Positions 36,070-48,565 of a DNA stretch of 55,158 bases are shown one piece after another. The translations under genes were made by a program, and so were the position numbers. The notes beneath the pieces were generated by a model, which saw only the letters and a list, made by a program, of their open reading frames with translations, was not told the origin of the DNA and ran no database searches. The stretch's first letter is position 1; the number at the start of each line of letters is the position of its first letter. Source of the stretch: Flavobacteriales bacterium (GTDB lineage Bacteria > Bacteroidota > Bacteroidia > Flavobacteriales_E > Vicingaceae); contig PALM01000013.1 of NCBI GenBank assembly GCA_002706365.1, positions 1 through 55,158 on the forward strand. Reading direction: 5' to 3'.

Positions 36070-38622
36070 CTATTCAATAATTAATTTTTCAACTTTTACC
36101 ATGCCATCAATGTTCAATTCCAGAAGATAGATCCCGGAATTTAGTCCGGATAAATCCACTTTGCGACTTCTTGCATTTCCTAGAACTTCTCGAACTACTT
36201 TCCCATTCATACTTCGAATAATGATCCTAGAAACGTCTAAATTCTCCGAATATATTTTCACATATTCATTCGCCGGATTGGGGTAGATCCTTAGCTGGTT
36301 TTTTACATAAAGCTCTCGGCTGCCGGTAATGATCGGATCAATCAAACTATCAAGGTCAAAGCTCTGCATACTTCTGGCAAAGGTTCCGGCTACCAATCTA
36401 TTGGCCGGATAATCGATCTCAATATCACTCACGGGAATCATAGGCATATTGTTACCCACTCTGTACCAATTGGTACCTTGGTTGAATGTGACATAAACTC
36501 CAACATCTGAAGCGACAAATATCACTGAGTCGCCACTGTTCTCGAGAATTTCCACATCATTCAAAGCAAATGGGGGGAGATCCCCTTCTATGGACGACCA
36601 ATTTGCACCTTGATTAGTAGATAAATGAATATGAGGTGTGTTTTGGAAATCGAGATAACCTGAATGCGTTGCAATTACCATATTGCTATTGGCAGAAGAG
36701 GTAGATAAGGCTGTTACATACCTATTTGGCAGTCCTGATGAGATATCTGTCTTTGCTCCAGTTAAGGCATTCACTCTCCATACCTTGCCATCTCCTGTTC
36801 CTGCATAAAGCAAGGTGCTATCCATCTTAGATTCGCATAGGGCAGAGCCATAACTGTTAGATAGAGAGGAAAGACCTCTGTTTAATATGCCGGTATGCAC
36901 AGGATTAAATCCGCCTTGCGGACCATTGGTGGTTAGATGTATTTGATCCGATAGGCAGTAGAGTTTGTTTCGGTTGAAACGACTCATGATAAAGGGCATA
37001 TCCCAATTTCGATCTGTGCTTACTCCATTGTCAAAATTGTAGTTGAATACATTGTTCACCGTATCAAATGCATAGAGGTTTCCAAATTGAGTTTCGCAAT
37101 AGAAGACATTTGAATCCACCGGATCGTATATGAATTGAAAGCCATCTCCTCCAAAGATTCTTTGCCAATTTGCAATCTGCCTGTAAGATCCTGTATTTGT
37201 TCCATTGTCCTGAACCCCGCCGGCATATACCTCATTCCTGTGAGGGTTTATTGCTATCCTGTAGAATTGATTATTCGGGATCAGATCAATATCTCTCCAA
37301 TTGGAAGGATTATTATTGATTTGTCCATTCCCTTTATATAAACCACCATCTGTTGCGAGCAAGACCTTGTTTGGTCCATAAAAAACTAGATCGTGCTTAT
37401 CTGCATGCACCTCATAGGTGTTCCACCTAGGTACACTTTGAGAAAAAGTAACTCCAGAGTTGCTAGAGGTAAACATATCCACTCCCAAGAGCCATACTTC
37501 ATTATCATTAATAGGATTTACCCTTACCTGACCAAAATACCAGCCAAATCCACCGGTATAAGTACGGGGGAGGTTAACAGTAGGCTGTTTTGTCCAGCTA
37601 GCTCCGCTATCTAAGCTCAAATAAAGGCCCTCGTGGTTATAGCTTGAATCAACAATAGTAGCGTAAAGCTTTCCCGGTGTTTGCTGTGATACGGCTAACC
37701 CAATTCTACTCACTGAATAATTTGGCAATCCATTGGTAAGCATATTCCAACTAGCTCCACCATCATTGGTTTGCCATATTCTTCCATCATTTCCATACGA
37801 AGAGTTAAATGTTGATGTACGTCTTCTATTGAAATAGCTCACATATAATCTCTGAGGGTTAAAAGGATCTAAAGCCAGGTCAATTGCACCGGCTGAATTA
37901 TTCACATTGTGCACTCTTGTCCATGTAACTCCCATATCATTGGATCGATAAACCCCTCTTTGAGAAGAACTGATCCTAGGATTTCCCAAAACAGCTGCCC
38001 AAAGGATGCGATTTGTGGAATCTATAATGAGTCTTGAAACTATACCCACGCCATTTAAACCAGACGACTGCCATGTTGCTCCAGCATCATAACTCACTTT
38101 AACGCCATCCCCAATTCTTCCCCAGCTTCCAAAGTTTCTGTCGCCTGTGGCTGCATATATGGTGTCTGGATACAGTGGGTCTTGTATGATCTGTGAGATA
38201 CTGAGGTAAGCAAAGTTATCTGCTATAGGAAACCAATTCTGTCCGCCATCTGTGGTTTTAAAGATTCCTCCTGTGGCCATGCCGGCATATATGGTATTGG
38301 TGTCTTGTTTATCTACTAAAAGACAATTGGCTCTACCACCAATATTCGTTGGTCCTTCCATACGCCAATTACTAGACAACCCACTTTTTGTCAGCTTTTG
38401 CTTGGCTAGGGCTTGCTCTGCCAATTTTGTACTTAGTATGTAGTTATCGGCCTGAGCTTCATCAGATGGATAGGCCCACCTTGCCTCCCAATAATCAGAG
38501 GGTGCTGCTTTTCTCTCAAAGATGTTTTTCTCTTCTTCATTTTGAAGGCCCTTATCCTTTCCGATAAAGAAAAAGGCAGAGAATAGAATAAGTAGTAAAA
38601 ATGAAATACGAATGATCTTCAT
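36070..38622 (-). CDS. T9SS-secreted BNR/sortilin-like beta-propeller protein
   Basis: This 850-residue secreted protein has a signal segment (about 1-20). Many BNR/Asp-box repeats follow, such as SYDAGATWQ, SNDMGVTWT, TNDGGASWN, SLDSGASWT and STNQGANWS, as in sortilin/VPS10 and sialidase-like propellers. It ends in a type A T9SS sorting domain (IYPNPANEYVKIYSENL). Asp-box propellers of this type are frequent T9SS cargo in Bacteroidota, with mostly unknown ligands. Catalytic sialidase residues could not be identified, so an enzyme activity is not claimed. It lies 97 nt upstream of the LamG gene on the same strand. Confidence 0.88.
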   Translation of the reverse strand: MKIIRISFLLLILFSAFFFIGKDKGLQNEEEKNIFERKAAPSDYWEARWAYPSDEAQADNYILSTKLAEQALAKQKLTKSGLSSNWRMEGPTNIGGRANCLLVDKQDTNTIYAGMATGGIFKTTDGGQNWFPIADNFAYLSISQIIQDPLYPDTIYAATGDRNFGSWGRIGDGVKVSYDAGATWQSSGLNGVGIVSRLIIDSTNRILWAAVLGNPRISSSQRGVYRSNDMGVTWTRVHNVNNSAGAIDLALDPFNPQRLYVSYFNRRRTSTFNSSYGNDGRIWQTNDGGASWNMLTNGLPNYSVSRIGLAVSQQTPGKLYATIVDSSYNHEGLYLSLDSGASWTKQPTVNLPRTYTGGFGWYFGQVRVNPINDNEVWLLGVDMFTSSNSGVTFSQSVPRWNTYEVHADKHDLVFYGPNKVLLATDGGLYKGNGQINNNPSNWRDIDLIPNNQFYRIAINPHRNEVYAGGVQDNGTNTGSYRQIANWQRIFGGDGFQFIYDPVDSNVFYCETQFGNLYAFDTVNNVFNYNFDNGVSTDRNWDMPFIMSRFNRNKLYCLSDQIHLTTNGPQGGFNPVHTGILNRGLSSLSNSYGSALCESKMDSTLLYAGTGDGKVWRVNALTGAKTDISSGLPNRYVTALSTSSANSNMVIATHSGYLDFQNTPHIHLSTNQGANWSSIEGDLPPFALNDVEILENSGDSVIFVASDVGVYVTFNQGTNWYRVGNNMPMIPVSDIEIDYPANRLVAGTFARSMQSFDLDSLIDPIITGSRELYVKNQLRIYPNPANEYVKIYSENLDVSRIIIRSMNGKVVREVLGNARSRKVDLSGLNSGIYLLELNIDGMVKVEKLIIE

Positions 38623-38743
38623 GGGAATAAGGTTCTAGATCTTGTTTAATGCTCTGAATTAGACGTATTAAGTCGAGAAATAATTGCTTTCGGCAGAGCA
38701 AGATACCCAATAAATTATGCCTCTTGTTTAAGGGTGCTTCAAT

Positions 38744-38770
38744 AAAAAAAGGAACACCTAAGCATTCCTC
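38744..38770 (-). terminator. Possible terminator after the coiled-coil protein gene
   Basis: On minus, AGGAA pairs with TTCCT across a 10-nt loop and is followed by a seven-base T tract. It lies about 40 nt after the stop at 38811. The stem is short, so confidence is moderate. Confidence 0.55.
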
Positions 38771-38810
38771 TTTCCTGTGTGTATAACACACATCGGCACG
38801 AAACGGTTCT

Positions 38811-39821
38811 TTACCAATTCAGAGAGATCAATGCCACCACTTGCAATGCATAGCTGGCGAACTCAGTGAAACTCAATGGATCTTTCTCTTTCATGGTATA
38901 TGTCCTATAGTTTGCTTCGAATGATGGTCTGGCATTGAACTTTTTTACCTTTCGGTCTTTATAGCCTTCTTGAACGATCATAAAACTATACTCTCTATTG
39001 GTGGCCAATTTTGTTTCAAAAACACCCATTTCATCGGTATACAGACTTTGGATTAGCTCTTTGTCATCATATACCTCTACCAATGCAAACATCAATGGAA
39101 GTCTATTGCTCGCTTCTATGACTCTTCCCTTAACGAGCTGACTGTCCTTCTGAAGTCTAGGTGCAGCTTCACCAGTTCGAGCAGTATTCATTTCAGGATG
39201 AGCCAAGAAGTATTTGAACTTGAGCACCTTGGCATCTATATGATATTTGATAATGCTCAAGAATAATGTGCCTTGAGTATCATTATTCGGTTCTGAATAT
39301 AGACTTCTGATTGAAGAAAGTTCATTCTGAATTTGATGAAGCTCATCGTAAATTCTCAGTCGTTCTTTCTTGTATTCGATATCCTTCTCCCTATAAAGCT
39401 CTTTAATACTGAGAATATCCTTCTCATCAACCACTTGTTTCATAAGTTGATTCTTAAACTTTAGAGATTCTGCATCTTTATGATCCAATTCCTTTAGTCT
39501 TTCTTTGAGTGACTGCATGCGATCAAATAGTTCTTGATCTGATCTTTTATGGAAATTGCCAGACTCTTTTACCCAATCGATCTTTAGCACATCTACTCCT
39601 TCGGCTTCCACCTTAATGTCTTTTGCATTAAGCTGATTGGGCAAAGATTGGATTTGAAGCACATAGGCTCCGAGCTCTGATGGAAGTTCGGCGAATTGAT
39701 AAACAGTAGTTCCATGGGCATCTGTCTTTATTCCCTGCAATCCTGTGTTTATCGTTAGCGTGTCGAAGCTGTATAAATTGGTAGTGAGAAGAAGACCGAG
39801 TATGATAGATAGCTTTTTCAT
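38811..39821 (-). CDS. Exported coiled-coil protein with carboxypeptidase-regulatory-like domain
   Basis: The 336-residue protein has a signal peptide (about 1-18), an N-terminal beta-rich part (about 20-85), a long charged coiled coil (about 90-175) and a carboxypeptidase-regulatory-like domain (about 228-310; LVKGRVIEASNRLPLMFALVE). The N-terminal part (LPSELGAYVLQIQSLP) loosely resembles DUF4140 of the MuiA family, and the coiled coil and order also fit, but the usual DUF4139 end is missing. This could be a shortened relative; that is inference. It ends the minus-strand group that begins with the CRTAC1 gene. Confidence 0.65.
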   Translation of the reverse strand: MKKLSIILGLLLTTNLYSFDTLTINTGLQGIKTDAHGTTVYQFAELPSELGAYVLQIQSLPNQLNAKDIKVEAEGVDVLKIDWVKESGNFHKRSDQELFDRMQSLKERLKELDHKDAESLKFKNQLMKQVVDEKDILSIKELYREKDIEYKKERLRIYDELHQIQNELSSIRSLYSEPNNDTQGTLFLSIIKYHIDAKVLKFKYFLAHPEMNTARTGEAAPRLQKDSQLVKGRVIEASNRLPLMFALVEVYDDKELIQSLYTDEMGVFETKLATNREYSFMIVQEGYKDRKVKKFNARPSFEANYRTYTMKEKDPLSFTEFASYALQVVALISLNW

Positions 39822-39966
39822 AGTCTTGTGTTTTATGGTTCAACATGCTGTTAATTATTTGGACAGGCGTCCTATAATTGAGACCCATAAATCTTAGACT
39901 ATGTCTACTAGCTGCCGCCATCACTGGCTTGTAGCAGCTTTTCTAAAAAGGAAAATACGAATTGAT

Positions 39967-41244
39967 CTATTGAATCACCCTTGTCCAGTTGGGTAAATGG
40001 TGATGACCTTTATGCTGTGATTTCAAGACATTCTTATAGATGACCTTATCATTTTGTATAACCCATAATACCCCTGGGTTTTGCTCTTCTACAAAATAGG
40101 TTTCTTGGTCAATGAAATCCATAAGGCCTTCATTCGTGGTATGTATCTTGTTCTTTCTGAAGACTTCATCTCCAATAAAGGCGTACTCTTTGCTTGCGAG
40201 ATTATAGCTAACAATATTCGAATAGAATATGCCGGCATGATTTACTCTGGATTTATCCTTGAGCTCTCTAGTTTTCTGGACCTTCATTTCTGGCCAGGTC
40301 TTGTAGGTGTTATTGTTGAAAATAACAATCACACTATCATTCAAGAAGTCTACATCATGTTGGTGAATGAAGGGACCTTCGATCAATTCGATCAATTCAT
40401 TTGTTGAAGGTCTATAGTGTAAAACTACATTGATATTTCTCAAGCTGATGAAGACATCATCCTCTTGATAGTATGCCGTAGTTTTTAGTGCTGGCTGCAC
40501 ATCATTCAAGTGGATAGGCTCTTTTGAGATGGTCGATTTTAAAAGGTAATTAGCTAATCCGTTCTCCTTTAAAATGGCAGTTATGGATTTGTTGAACAAC
40601 ACTTTGCCACTTTCAAAATCATATTTGGTGATGTTGTAATCATGATAGAATACTCTTTCACCACCTAAAACATATTCTCCTCCCGACATTCCTTCTTGAA
40701 TAGTGCAGGCCCAGATGTCGCCATCTTTATTCATATTGATCCCATGATGAACCATTAAAGTGTCATTTCTCCAGACTTCTTTTCCAGATGAATCTAACTT
40801 GATCAATCCTGGTTTTGGTCGATAGTAGAAATTATAAACGAGAGATCCATCTTCGTAATAAAGTGGATTTACAATTCGAGCCACCTCATCCAATGGGTTA
40901 TCGATCTTCCACCTTCTCAAGATCGAATCATTCCTCAAATTGAGCAAGACAACTGAGCGCATGTCGCTTGTATCCGAATAAGAAGCCAAAACGATCAGAT
41001 CTTCCTTTAATTTATTGATGGGCTTAAAATCCTTTGGTGTGGGAATGTAAGTCTTTGGTAAGGACTTCACTTCCTGAACCGATTCTTCAAATAGATCTGG
41101 AAAGCTGTACATGAACTTGATCGGTTCGGTAAGAAAACCAAACTTCTTTTTCTTGGTAGATATTTGATTTACCATCCATCCAAAGCCAGACAGAAGGGCA
41201 AGGATGACTACCACTGTAGAAAATATTTTCAGCGCTTTATTCAT
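39967..41244 (-). CDS. Arylsulfotransferase (ASST)-like membrane-anchored protein
   Basis: The 425-residue protein has one N-terminal membrane anchor (about 5-24) and a beta-propeller-like body with ASST-type histidine motifs: VHHGINMNKDGDIWA (about 168), IHLNDVQPAL (about 250) and IHQHDVDFLNDSVIVIFNN (about 300). The family transfers sulfate between phenolic donors and acceptors in the periplasm through a catalytic histidine. Many distant members lack a proven activity, so the enzyme call is tentative. It lies 60 nt downstream of the vanadium haloperoxidase gene. Confidence 0.72.
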   Translation of the reverse strand: MNKALKIFSTVVVILALLSGFGWMVNQISTKKKKFGFLTEPIKFMYSFPDLFEESVQEVKSLPKTYIPTPKDFKPINKLKEDLIVLASYSDTSDMRSVVLLNLRNDSILRRWKIDNPLDEVARIVNPLYYEDGSLVYNFYYRPKPGLIKLDSSGKEVWRNDTLMVHHGINMNKDGDIWACTIQEGMSGGEYVLGGERVFYHDYNITKYDFESGKVLFNKSITAILKENGLANYLLKSTISKEPIHLNDVQPALKTTAYYQEDDVFISLRNINVVLHYRPSTNELIELIEGPFIHQHDVDFLNDSVIVIFNNNTYKTWPEMKVQKTRELKDKSRVNHAGIFYSNIVSYNLASKEYAFIGDEVFRKNKIHTTNEGLMDFIDQETYFVEEQNPGVLWVIQNDKVIYKNVLKSQHKGHHHLPNWTRVIQ

Positions 41245-41304
41245 GCTACAAGATTAGCCCTAAATTCATTTAAAATCTATGCAAGAGTTTAATTGGAAGT
41301 GGGT

Positions 41305-42774
41305 TTATTCTGGTGTTTCCCCGATATGCATCTGGTAGAATTTCCAAGCTTCTCTAGCCACATCTCTTCCCAGTTCCAAACCGGCAACATTGTCGGCCTG
41401 AATATGATAGCCTCCATAGACTCTTGAGATTCCGGCCATTTCTGCTGTTTTGCTGAATGTTGGGAACTTTAGCACAACTGTATCGCCTAGATTGTCAGGC
41501 TCCGTTAGATAGCCTGCAACAAGCTCCACTTCAGATCCAAACTCATCACTTCCGGTCCACAATTTCAATGCTTCTGCACATCCACCACTAATTGTACTGT
41601 GTCCTGAAGTGTAACTAGGGAATGGCGGACATAAGAAAGTCTCTGGTGAGTAAGGTCTCCATTGCTGGCCTTTCATTTCTTCCCAGCCTTTTCCTTCTCC
41701 GGCCCAGGCTTTGATGATCTGATCCTCATAGTATTTATGCACTAGCGCATAAGGTCTGGCAAAATCATAGTACATCTTTGAATCCCAAGAGGCGATAAAT
41801 GCATCCATAGCCACCACTTGGTTGTAGAAGAACATCTTCACATCTTCATCTAGTGTGTGATTGTCTCTTAGTGCCACTTCTTGAGCGAATTTTAGCCAGT
41901 GTCCGGCTTGCTGAACCGACTGCGGGCCATCTCTCATAAACTCTACCAATGCTTTTTGCTCATCGGTGAGATTGGCTTGCATATCAATTACCTCCTTGAC
42001 TTCTTTTTTCAATTGCTCAGAGCCAATAGCAGGAGGTGGGCCAGGTCTGAATTGATTACCCGACTTCAATGCAACTGGTTCTACCTTATCCCAGTATGGA
42101 GTTAGACAGCCTGGGGCAAATTTTCCTCCTTTTCCATCTGAAAAGTATTTTGGTTGCCATCTGCTGAGGTCGATATTGCTATCTACAGGATTCATTGGCT
42201 CATAGCCAGTATAATCATAATAGGATTCGCCATTTGAACCTTCTTCTTCACCATATTGGTTCGCTCCATCTCCTTTTCTGGCCTCAATAACTGCTTTGGC
42301 TGCAAGGTTTCCGATACCTTCAGGGGTGTTTGGATCCATACTGTTGTTCGTAGGATCATATCCGAGCTCCACCATGAAATCGGCGAACATCGCTGAATCT
42401 GTAAAGTAATATTCACACATTGCTCTGTATGCCGCGTAGCTGATGGCTTTTTCTTTGTTCTCTAGATTTCGCTCCTCTTCCGGTCTTCTTTCTACTCCAT
42501 CCATATATACAGGAATAGCCTTTTCGTCGTACCTAGACCATGCATCAAATACTGCCACGAAGATCAAGCCCAAGTATCTTGATGTGATCGTAGGTCTTGG
42601 CTTAAATCGTTCTGTATCATAAGCGGTAGCTGTAATAGCCATCTCACTCCATTTGTATGCAATATTGTCGGCTCCTTTAGGCTCCTCCTTCTTGCTTTCT
42701 TCTTGAGTTTGCGGACTGCTAGTGCAAGCTGTGAATAGTGTGATTGCGATTAAGATTTTTATGATCTTATTCAT
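41305..42774 (-). CDS. Vanadium-dependent haloperoxidase (PAP2 superfamily), lipoprotein
   Basis: The 489-residue protein has a lipoprotein signal ending in LFTAC and a C-terminal PAP2/haloperoxidase domain. The vanadate-binding set is intact: SKMYYDFARP (Lys-x6-Arg-Pro), PFPSYTSGHS (Ser-Gly-His) and SRVYGGYHIQADN (Ser-Arg-x5-His). These enzymes oxidise halides with hydrogen peroxide; close relatives can be phosphatases, and halide choice cannot be read from sequence. The gene lies 44 nt downstream of the CRTAC1 gene. This pair is widespread in Bacteroidota. Confidence 0.88.
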   Translation of the reverse strand: MNKIIKILIAITLFTACTSSPQTQEESKKEEPKGADNIAYKWSEMAITATAYDTERFKPRPTITSRYLGLIFVAVFDAWSRYDEKAIPVYMDGVERRPEEERNLENKEKAISYAAYRAMCEYYFTDSAMFADFMVELGYDPTNNSMDPNTPEGIGNLAAKAVIEARKGDGANQYGEEEGSNGESYYDYTGYEPMNPVDSNIDLSRWQPKYFSDGKGGKFAPGCLTPYWDKVEPVALKSGNQFRPGPPPAIGSEQLKKEVKEVIDMQANLTDEQKALVEFMRDGPQSVQQAGHWLKFAQEVALRDNHTLDEDVKMFFYNQVVAMDAFIASWDSKMYYDFARPYALVHKYYEDQIIKAWAGEGKGWEEMKGQQWRPYSPETFLCPPFPSYTSGHSTISGGCAEALKLWTGSDEFGSEVELVAGYLTEPDNLGDTVVLKFPTFSKTAEMAGISRVYGGYHIQADNVAGLELGRDVAREAWKFYQMHIGETPE

Positions 42775-42818
42775 AATAATGTGTTAGCAGTTGGTTTAAT
42801 TTAAGGTAGATAATAATC

Positions 42819-45800
42819 TTAAACTGGATCTTTTAGGATCCTATATAGCTTTAAATAGCCATTGTTTTGTGCCACTAGGAATGCATTTTCAATCCCTTTG
42901 ATTCGAATTGCTTTGATGGCTTTGATCTCTCCTTCACCAAAGAAGGCCGTTTGCTCAACTGGCAAAGCTGTATAGCTGCCATCTTGATTATTGATCAATA
43001 TATGTCCGTAGCTTGCATCATTTCTCGGAGTCTCAACCTCTGCGCTATAGAGGTTACCAGCCATAATGATGTCATTATAACCATCGCCATTTACATCTTT
43101 AAGCAAGATCGAGTTTATGGATGAGATCTGATTCCTATTGTGAAAGGGCTTTGAACTGTATGTTCCACCGTCATTCAGATAAACGCCATTGGCAAAGGTG
43201 TGCGCATTGCGCTCATAGGCATAATTTGCTGCATCCTCACCAATAACTTCATAAACTGAAGCAGTTGCAAATTCATTATAGGATGGAAATTTCTTCTTCA
43301 ATGAAGGTAACTGCTGTGATGAGCATTCTCTTCCTCTCAGTGGATAATAGGTTCCATTTTGTGCATAGCTCAAGACGATATCCACTGTTTGATTATTGTC
43401 GAAGTCACTACTAAAGACCTTAAATGGTTGATCTACTGATGCCTTGTATTTATAGTTCAATCCTAAGTTACCGGTGATAAGATCTTGATCTCCATCCTGA
43501 TCTACATCATCTATCGCAAGTGAATACCACCATCCACCTGTCTTATCCATGCCATTTAGACTGTCGTTTTGCAGCACAAATCCATTGGTTGAGTTCTCGA
43601 GAATACTCAGCTTCATCCATTCTCCTGCTACAATTAAATCCTGTCGTCCATCATTATTCTGATCAGCCGATAGGGCAGTGGTTACCATTCCCAAATTCTT
43701 CAGAGCTGGAGCTTTTTCATCTGTCACATCCACATATTTGCCATCTCTATATTCAAGCAGATAACTTTTTGGAGGTAGTGGATATCGCTTTTGTTGCATT
43801 CTGCTCCCCACAAATAGATCTAGGTCATCATCATTATCAAAATCGAATGGGAGAATTACCGAAGTGCTGCTTAGCATCGTCGGTAATAGCTGAGACTTCT
43901 CGAACTGACCCTTTCCGTTATTTAGGAAAATGGCATCTTGAAGCATGGGTGAATTGGCATCGAACTCATAACTACCGTAGCCGATATATAGGTCCATATC
44001 TCCATCGGCATCGCAATCAAAGAATTCTGCGCTCATTTCCTCTTTGCTGAATTCCTTTTCAAATGGATTGGATTTTTGGATCTGGAATTTGCCATTTGAA
44101 TTCTGAATATAAAGTGCAGGGTAATGTCCAACGGCGCTACCGATAAAGAAATCATCCAGTCCATCTCCATTTACATCCGCTACAGCAAGAGCCGGACCTA
44201 GATTCGAGAGTTGATGAGGCAATAGAACCTGATCGGAATAGTCATCATAGTAATTCTCGTAGTGATTATAATCTATTCCGTGCTGCTTTGAGATATTCTC
44301 AATGATTGGGTTCGGCTTTTTAGAAGCATAAGCACTTCCACTTAAGTCGGATTGCGATAGCTTGATCGTTTGATCGAATTCTTTGATCTCTGTAATTGCA
44401 CTTTCACCATTTGGCCAAATCACCTCTAGCTTTACATTCTTTTGGTCTTGTATTGCAAATGTTGGCTTGCTCATGGTGCTGGATTGGAATCCTCTTGTAG
44501 GATAGTATTCCAAAGATTGAACTTCATCTCCTTGATGTAGGATCAACTTGCTGCCAATTGCATTGGGATTCTTCTTAGAGCCTTCTAGTTCAACGCTTAA
44601 ATAGGATCTATTGCTTGTTAGATTTTCATAGACATAAGCTGTATCATCCACATTGTTCATGATCAGATCCTGATCACCATCATTGTCGAGATCGGCATAG
44701 ATCGCCCCTGTTGAAAATCCTTGGTCTTTCAAGCCCCAAGCTTGAGTTACCTCTTCAATATTCAAATTGCCATTGTTCTTATAGGCCACGTTTGGAATCT
44801 TCTGCGATGGCATATTGAAGAGTTGGTTCTTGAGGATTTGGAGTGAATCCAATCCTTGATTTTTTGGCATTTGCTCTGCATAGAGAATGTGCTTCTTGAT
44901 GAAGTCATTGTTCCTTACATCCTTGCGCAAACCATTCGAAACAAATATGTCTTTTTGTCCATCCAGATTAAAATCAACGATCAATGGCGACCAGCTCCAG
45001 TCAGTATTTGAAACTCCGGCCAATTGAGCTATATCACTGAATTTTTCTCCTCCCTGATTAAGATGAAGCGTATTGTACATGTATTGATAGTGAAAGCCAA
45101 AGGCAATGGTCTTCCAGAACTGTGAAGGATTCATTCCCGACATATTGGTTTTTTGTCGGTAGTTATCCTTGGCCACCATATCAACCACCATCACATCGGT
45201 TAATGCATCATTGTTGATATCAGCGGCATCTACACCCATTCCATAGTTAGAATTGTGTTTGGTAGCTGAGGTGATCTGATTCTTGAAGGTCCCGTTCTTT
45301 TGATTGATGTAGAGATAATCGTTTTCGGTAAAGTCGTTTGAAACGTAGATATCCGGCCAGCTGTCGTTATTGAGATCGCTAATGGCTACACCCAATCCAA
45401 AACCATATGGATTTTGATCAATACCAGCTTGCTTACTCACATCCGTGAATTTGTTGCCATCATTTCTGTAGAGTTTATCTCCAACTTTCTGGCTGATAGT
45501 AGTTTTTCTGATGTCTTTATTGTAGTTGGATATATCATCGATCTCATGGTTGAGCAGAAAGAGATCCAGGTCTCCATCCTGATCATAATCCAAAACCGCA
45601 GCTTGAGTAGAGTAGGCCGCATCATCCAATCCGTATTTGGCGGCTTCTTCTTTGAATGTCAAGTCGCCATAATTGATGAGGAGTTTGTTTCTGCGTTTGT
45701 CTTCAGGAAGACGGCCTGACATCGACAAATAGATATCCAAAAGCCCGTCGCCATTGATATCTGCAATAAGCACACCTGTACTCCAGCTGTTTTCATCTTT

Positions 45801-46169
45801 CTGTGGAAGCTTATCTGAAATATCCTCAAATTGAAGATTCCCTTTGTTGAGGTATAGTTTATCGGCTTCTTGATTAGAAGTGAAATACAGATCGATCAAG
45901 CCATCATTATTGAGATCTCCTGCTGCAACTCCGCCACCATTATAGAAATAGTGGTAATTGATGATGTTCAATTCAGGAGTTTCAGTCAGCGTATTGACAA
46001 AGTCAATACCCGTCTTAGAAGCCGCCAGCCTATTGAAGATGCGCTCTTCAGCTTCAGTAACTATTGAGGTGCTTGAATCTTCATTTGAGTCAGTGCTCGA
46101 TTGATTGTCACAAGCAGTGGTTGCAATTATTAAGCAGCTTAAGGCAATGATGCCAAGAGATTGCTTCAT
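42819..46169 (-). CDS. CRTAC1-type VCBS/FG-GAP repeat lipoprotein with ASPIC/UnbV domain
   Basis: The 1,116-residue surface lipoprotein has a signal ending in ATTACDNQ (cysteine at about residue 20). It contains about 14 FG-GAP calcium motifs of the DxNxDGxxD form, such as DLNNDGLIDLYF, DINGDGLLDIYL, DYDQDGDLDLFL and DVNGDGYNDIIM, in two propeller blocks. An ASPIC/UnbV domain sits near 535-610 (NAIGSKLILHQGDEVQSLEY, KLEVIWPNGES). This family is common in Bacteroidota envelopes and often stands beside a haloperoxidase gene, as here. It probably binds a surface ligand; no enzyme activity is suggested. Confidence 0.88.
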   Translation of the reverse strand: MKQSLGIIALSCLIIATTACDNQSSTDSNEDSSTSIVTEAEERIFNRLAASKTGIDFVNTLTETPELNIINYHYFYNGGGVAAGDLNNDGLIDLYFTSNQEADKLYLNKGNLQFEDISDKLPQKDENSWSTGVLIADINGDGLLDIYLSMSGRLPEDKRRNKLLINYGDLTFKEEAAKYGLDDAAYSTQAAVLDYDQDGDLDLFLLNHEIDDISNYNKDIRKTTISQKVGDKLYRNDGNKFTDVSKQAGIDQNPYGFGLGVAISDLNNDSWPDIYVSNDFTENDYLYINQKNGTFKNQITSATKHNSNYGMGVDAADINNDALTDVMVVDMVAKDNYRQKTNMSGMNPSQFWKTIAFGFHYQYMYNTLHLNQGGEKFSDIAQLAGVSNTDWSWSPLIVDFNLDGQKDIFVSNGLRKDVRNNDFIKKHILYAEQMPKNQGLDSLQILKNQLFNMPSQKIPNVAYKNNGNLNIEEVTQAWGLKDQGFSTGAIYADLDNDGDQDLIMNNVDDTAYVYENLTSNRSYLSVELEGSKKNPNAIGSKLILHQGDEVQSLEYYPTRGFQSSTMSKPTFAIQDQKNVKLEVIWPNGESAITEIKEFDQTIKLSQSDLSGSAYASKKPNPIIENISKQHGIDYNHYENYYDDYSDQVLLPHQLSNLGPALAVADVNGDGLDDFFIGSAVGHYPALYIQNSNGKFQIQKSNPFEKEFSKEEMSAEFFDCDADGDMDLYIGYGSYEFDANSPMLQDAIFLNNGKGQFEKSQLLPTMLSSTSVILPFDFDNDDDLDLFVGSRMQQKRYPLPPKSYLLEYRDGKYVDVTDEKAPALKNLGMVTTALSADQNNDGRQDLIVAGEWMKLSILENSTNGFVLQNDSLNGMDKTGGWWYSLAIDDVDQDGDQDLITGNLGLNYKYKASVDQPFKVFSSDFDNNQTVDIVLSYAQNGTYYPLRGRECSSQQLPSLKKKFPSYNEFATASVYEVIGEDAANYAYERNAHTFANGVYLNDGGTYSSKPFHNRNQISSINSILLKDVNGDGYNDIIMAGNLYSAEVETPRNDASYGHILINNQDGSYTALPVEQTAFFGEGEIKAIKAIRIKGIENAFLVAQNNGYLKLYRILKDPV

Positions 46170-46293
46170 GTAGTTGTAGAGATTTAATTGGTCAAAAAGG
46201 GGCTGGAAAATTAGCTAAAAACTAGAGAATATGCCCGAAAAACAAGGAGGAATCTCGATTCTGTCTGACTCTCAGGAGCTTTAACATCATGGC

Positions 46294-46353
46294 AAAAAAA
46301 ACCCTTCCTTCGATACAATTTCGCTTCGCGAAATCACTCAGGAACCGGGTTTC
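46294..46353 (-). terminator. Terminator after katG built from a dispersed stem-loop
   Basis: AAACCC/GGGTTT and AGGAA/TTCCT form an outer stem, and TTTCGC-TTC-GCGAAA an inner hairpin. On minus an eight-base T tract follows. The shoulder sequences (CCGG...GAGTGATT and AATTGTATCGA) match the element at 21663-21759. Confidence 0.75.
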
Positions 46354-46378
46354 TTCTTCTAAATGGTAAGCTAGATGA

Positions 46379-48565
<2,187 letters not shown>

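Noticed and set aside
38552-38791. Open frame of 79 codons on minus upstream of the BNR gene
   Set aside because: It overlaps the start of the T9SS gene and a terminator-like hairpin, and has no recognisable features.
40081-40407. Open frame of 108 codons on plus inside the ASST-like gene
   Set aside because: Antisense shadow with no start context or domain.
43520-44050. Open frame of 176 codons on plus inside the CRTAC1 gene
   Set aside because: It lies fully antisense to a well-supported gene, and the His/Ser/Leu-rich product is what FG-GAP codons give on the opposite strand.
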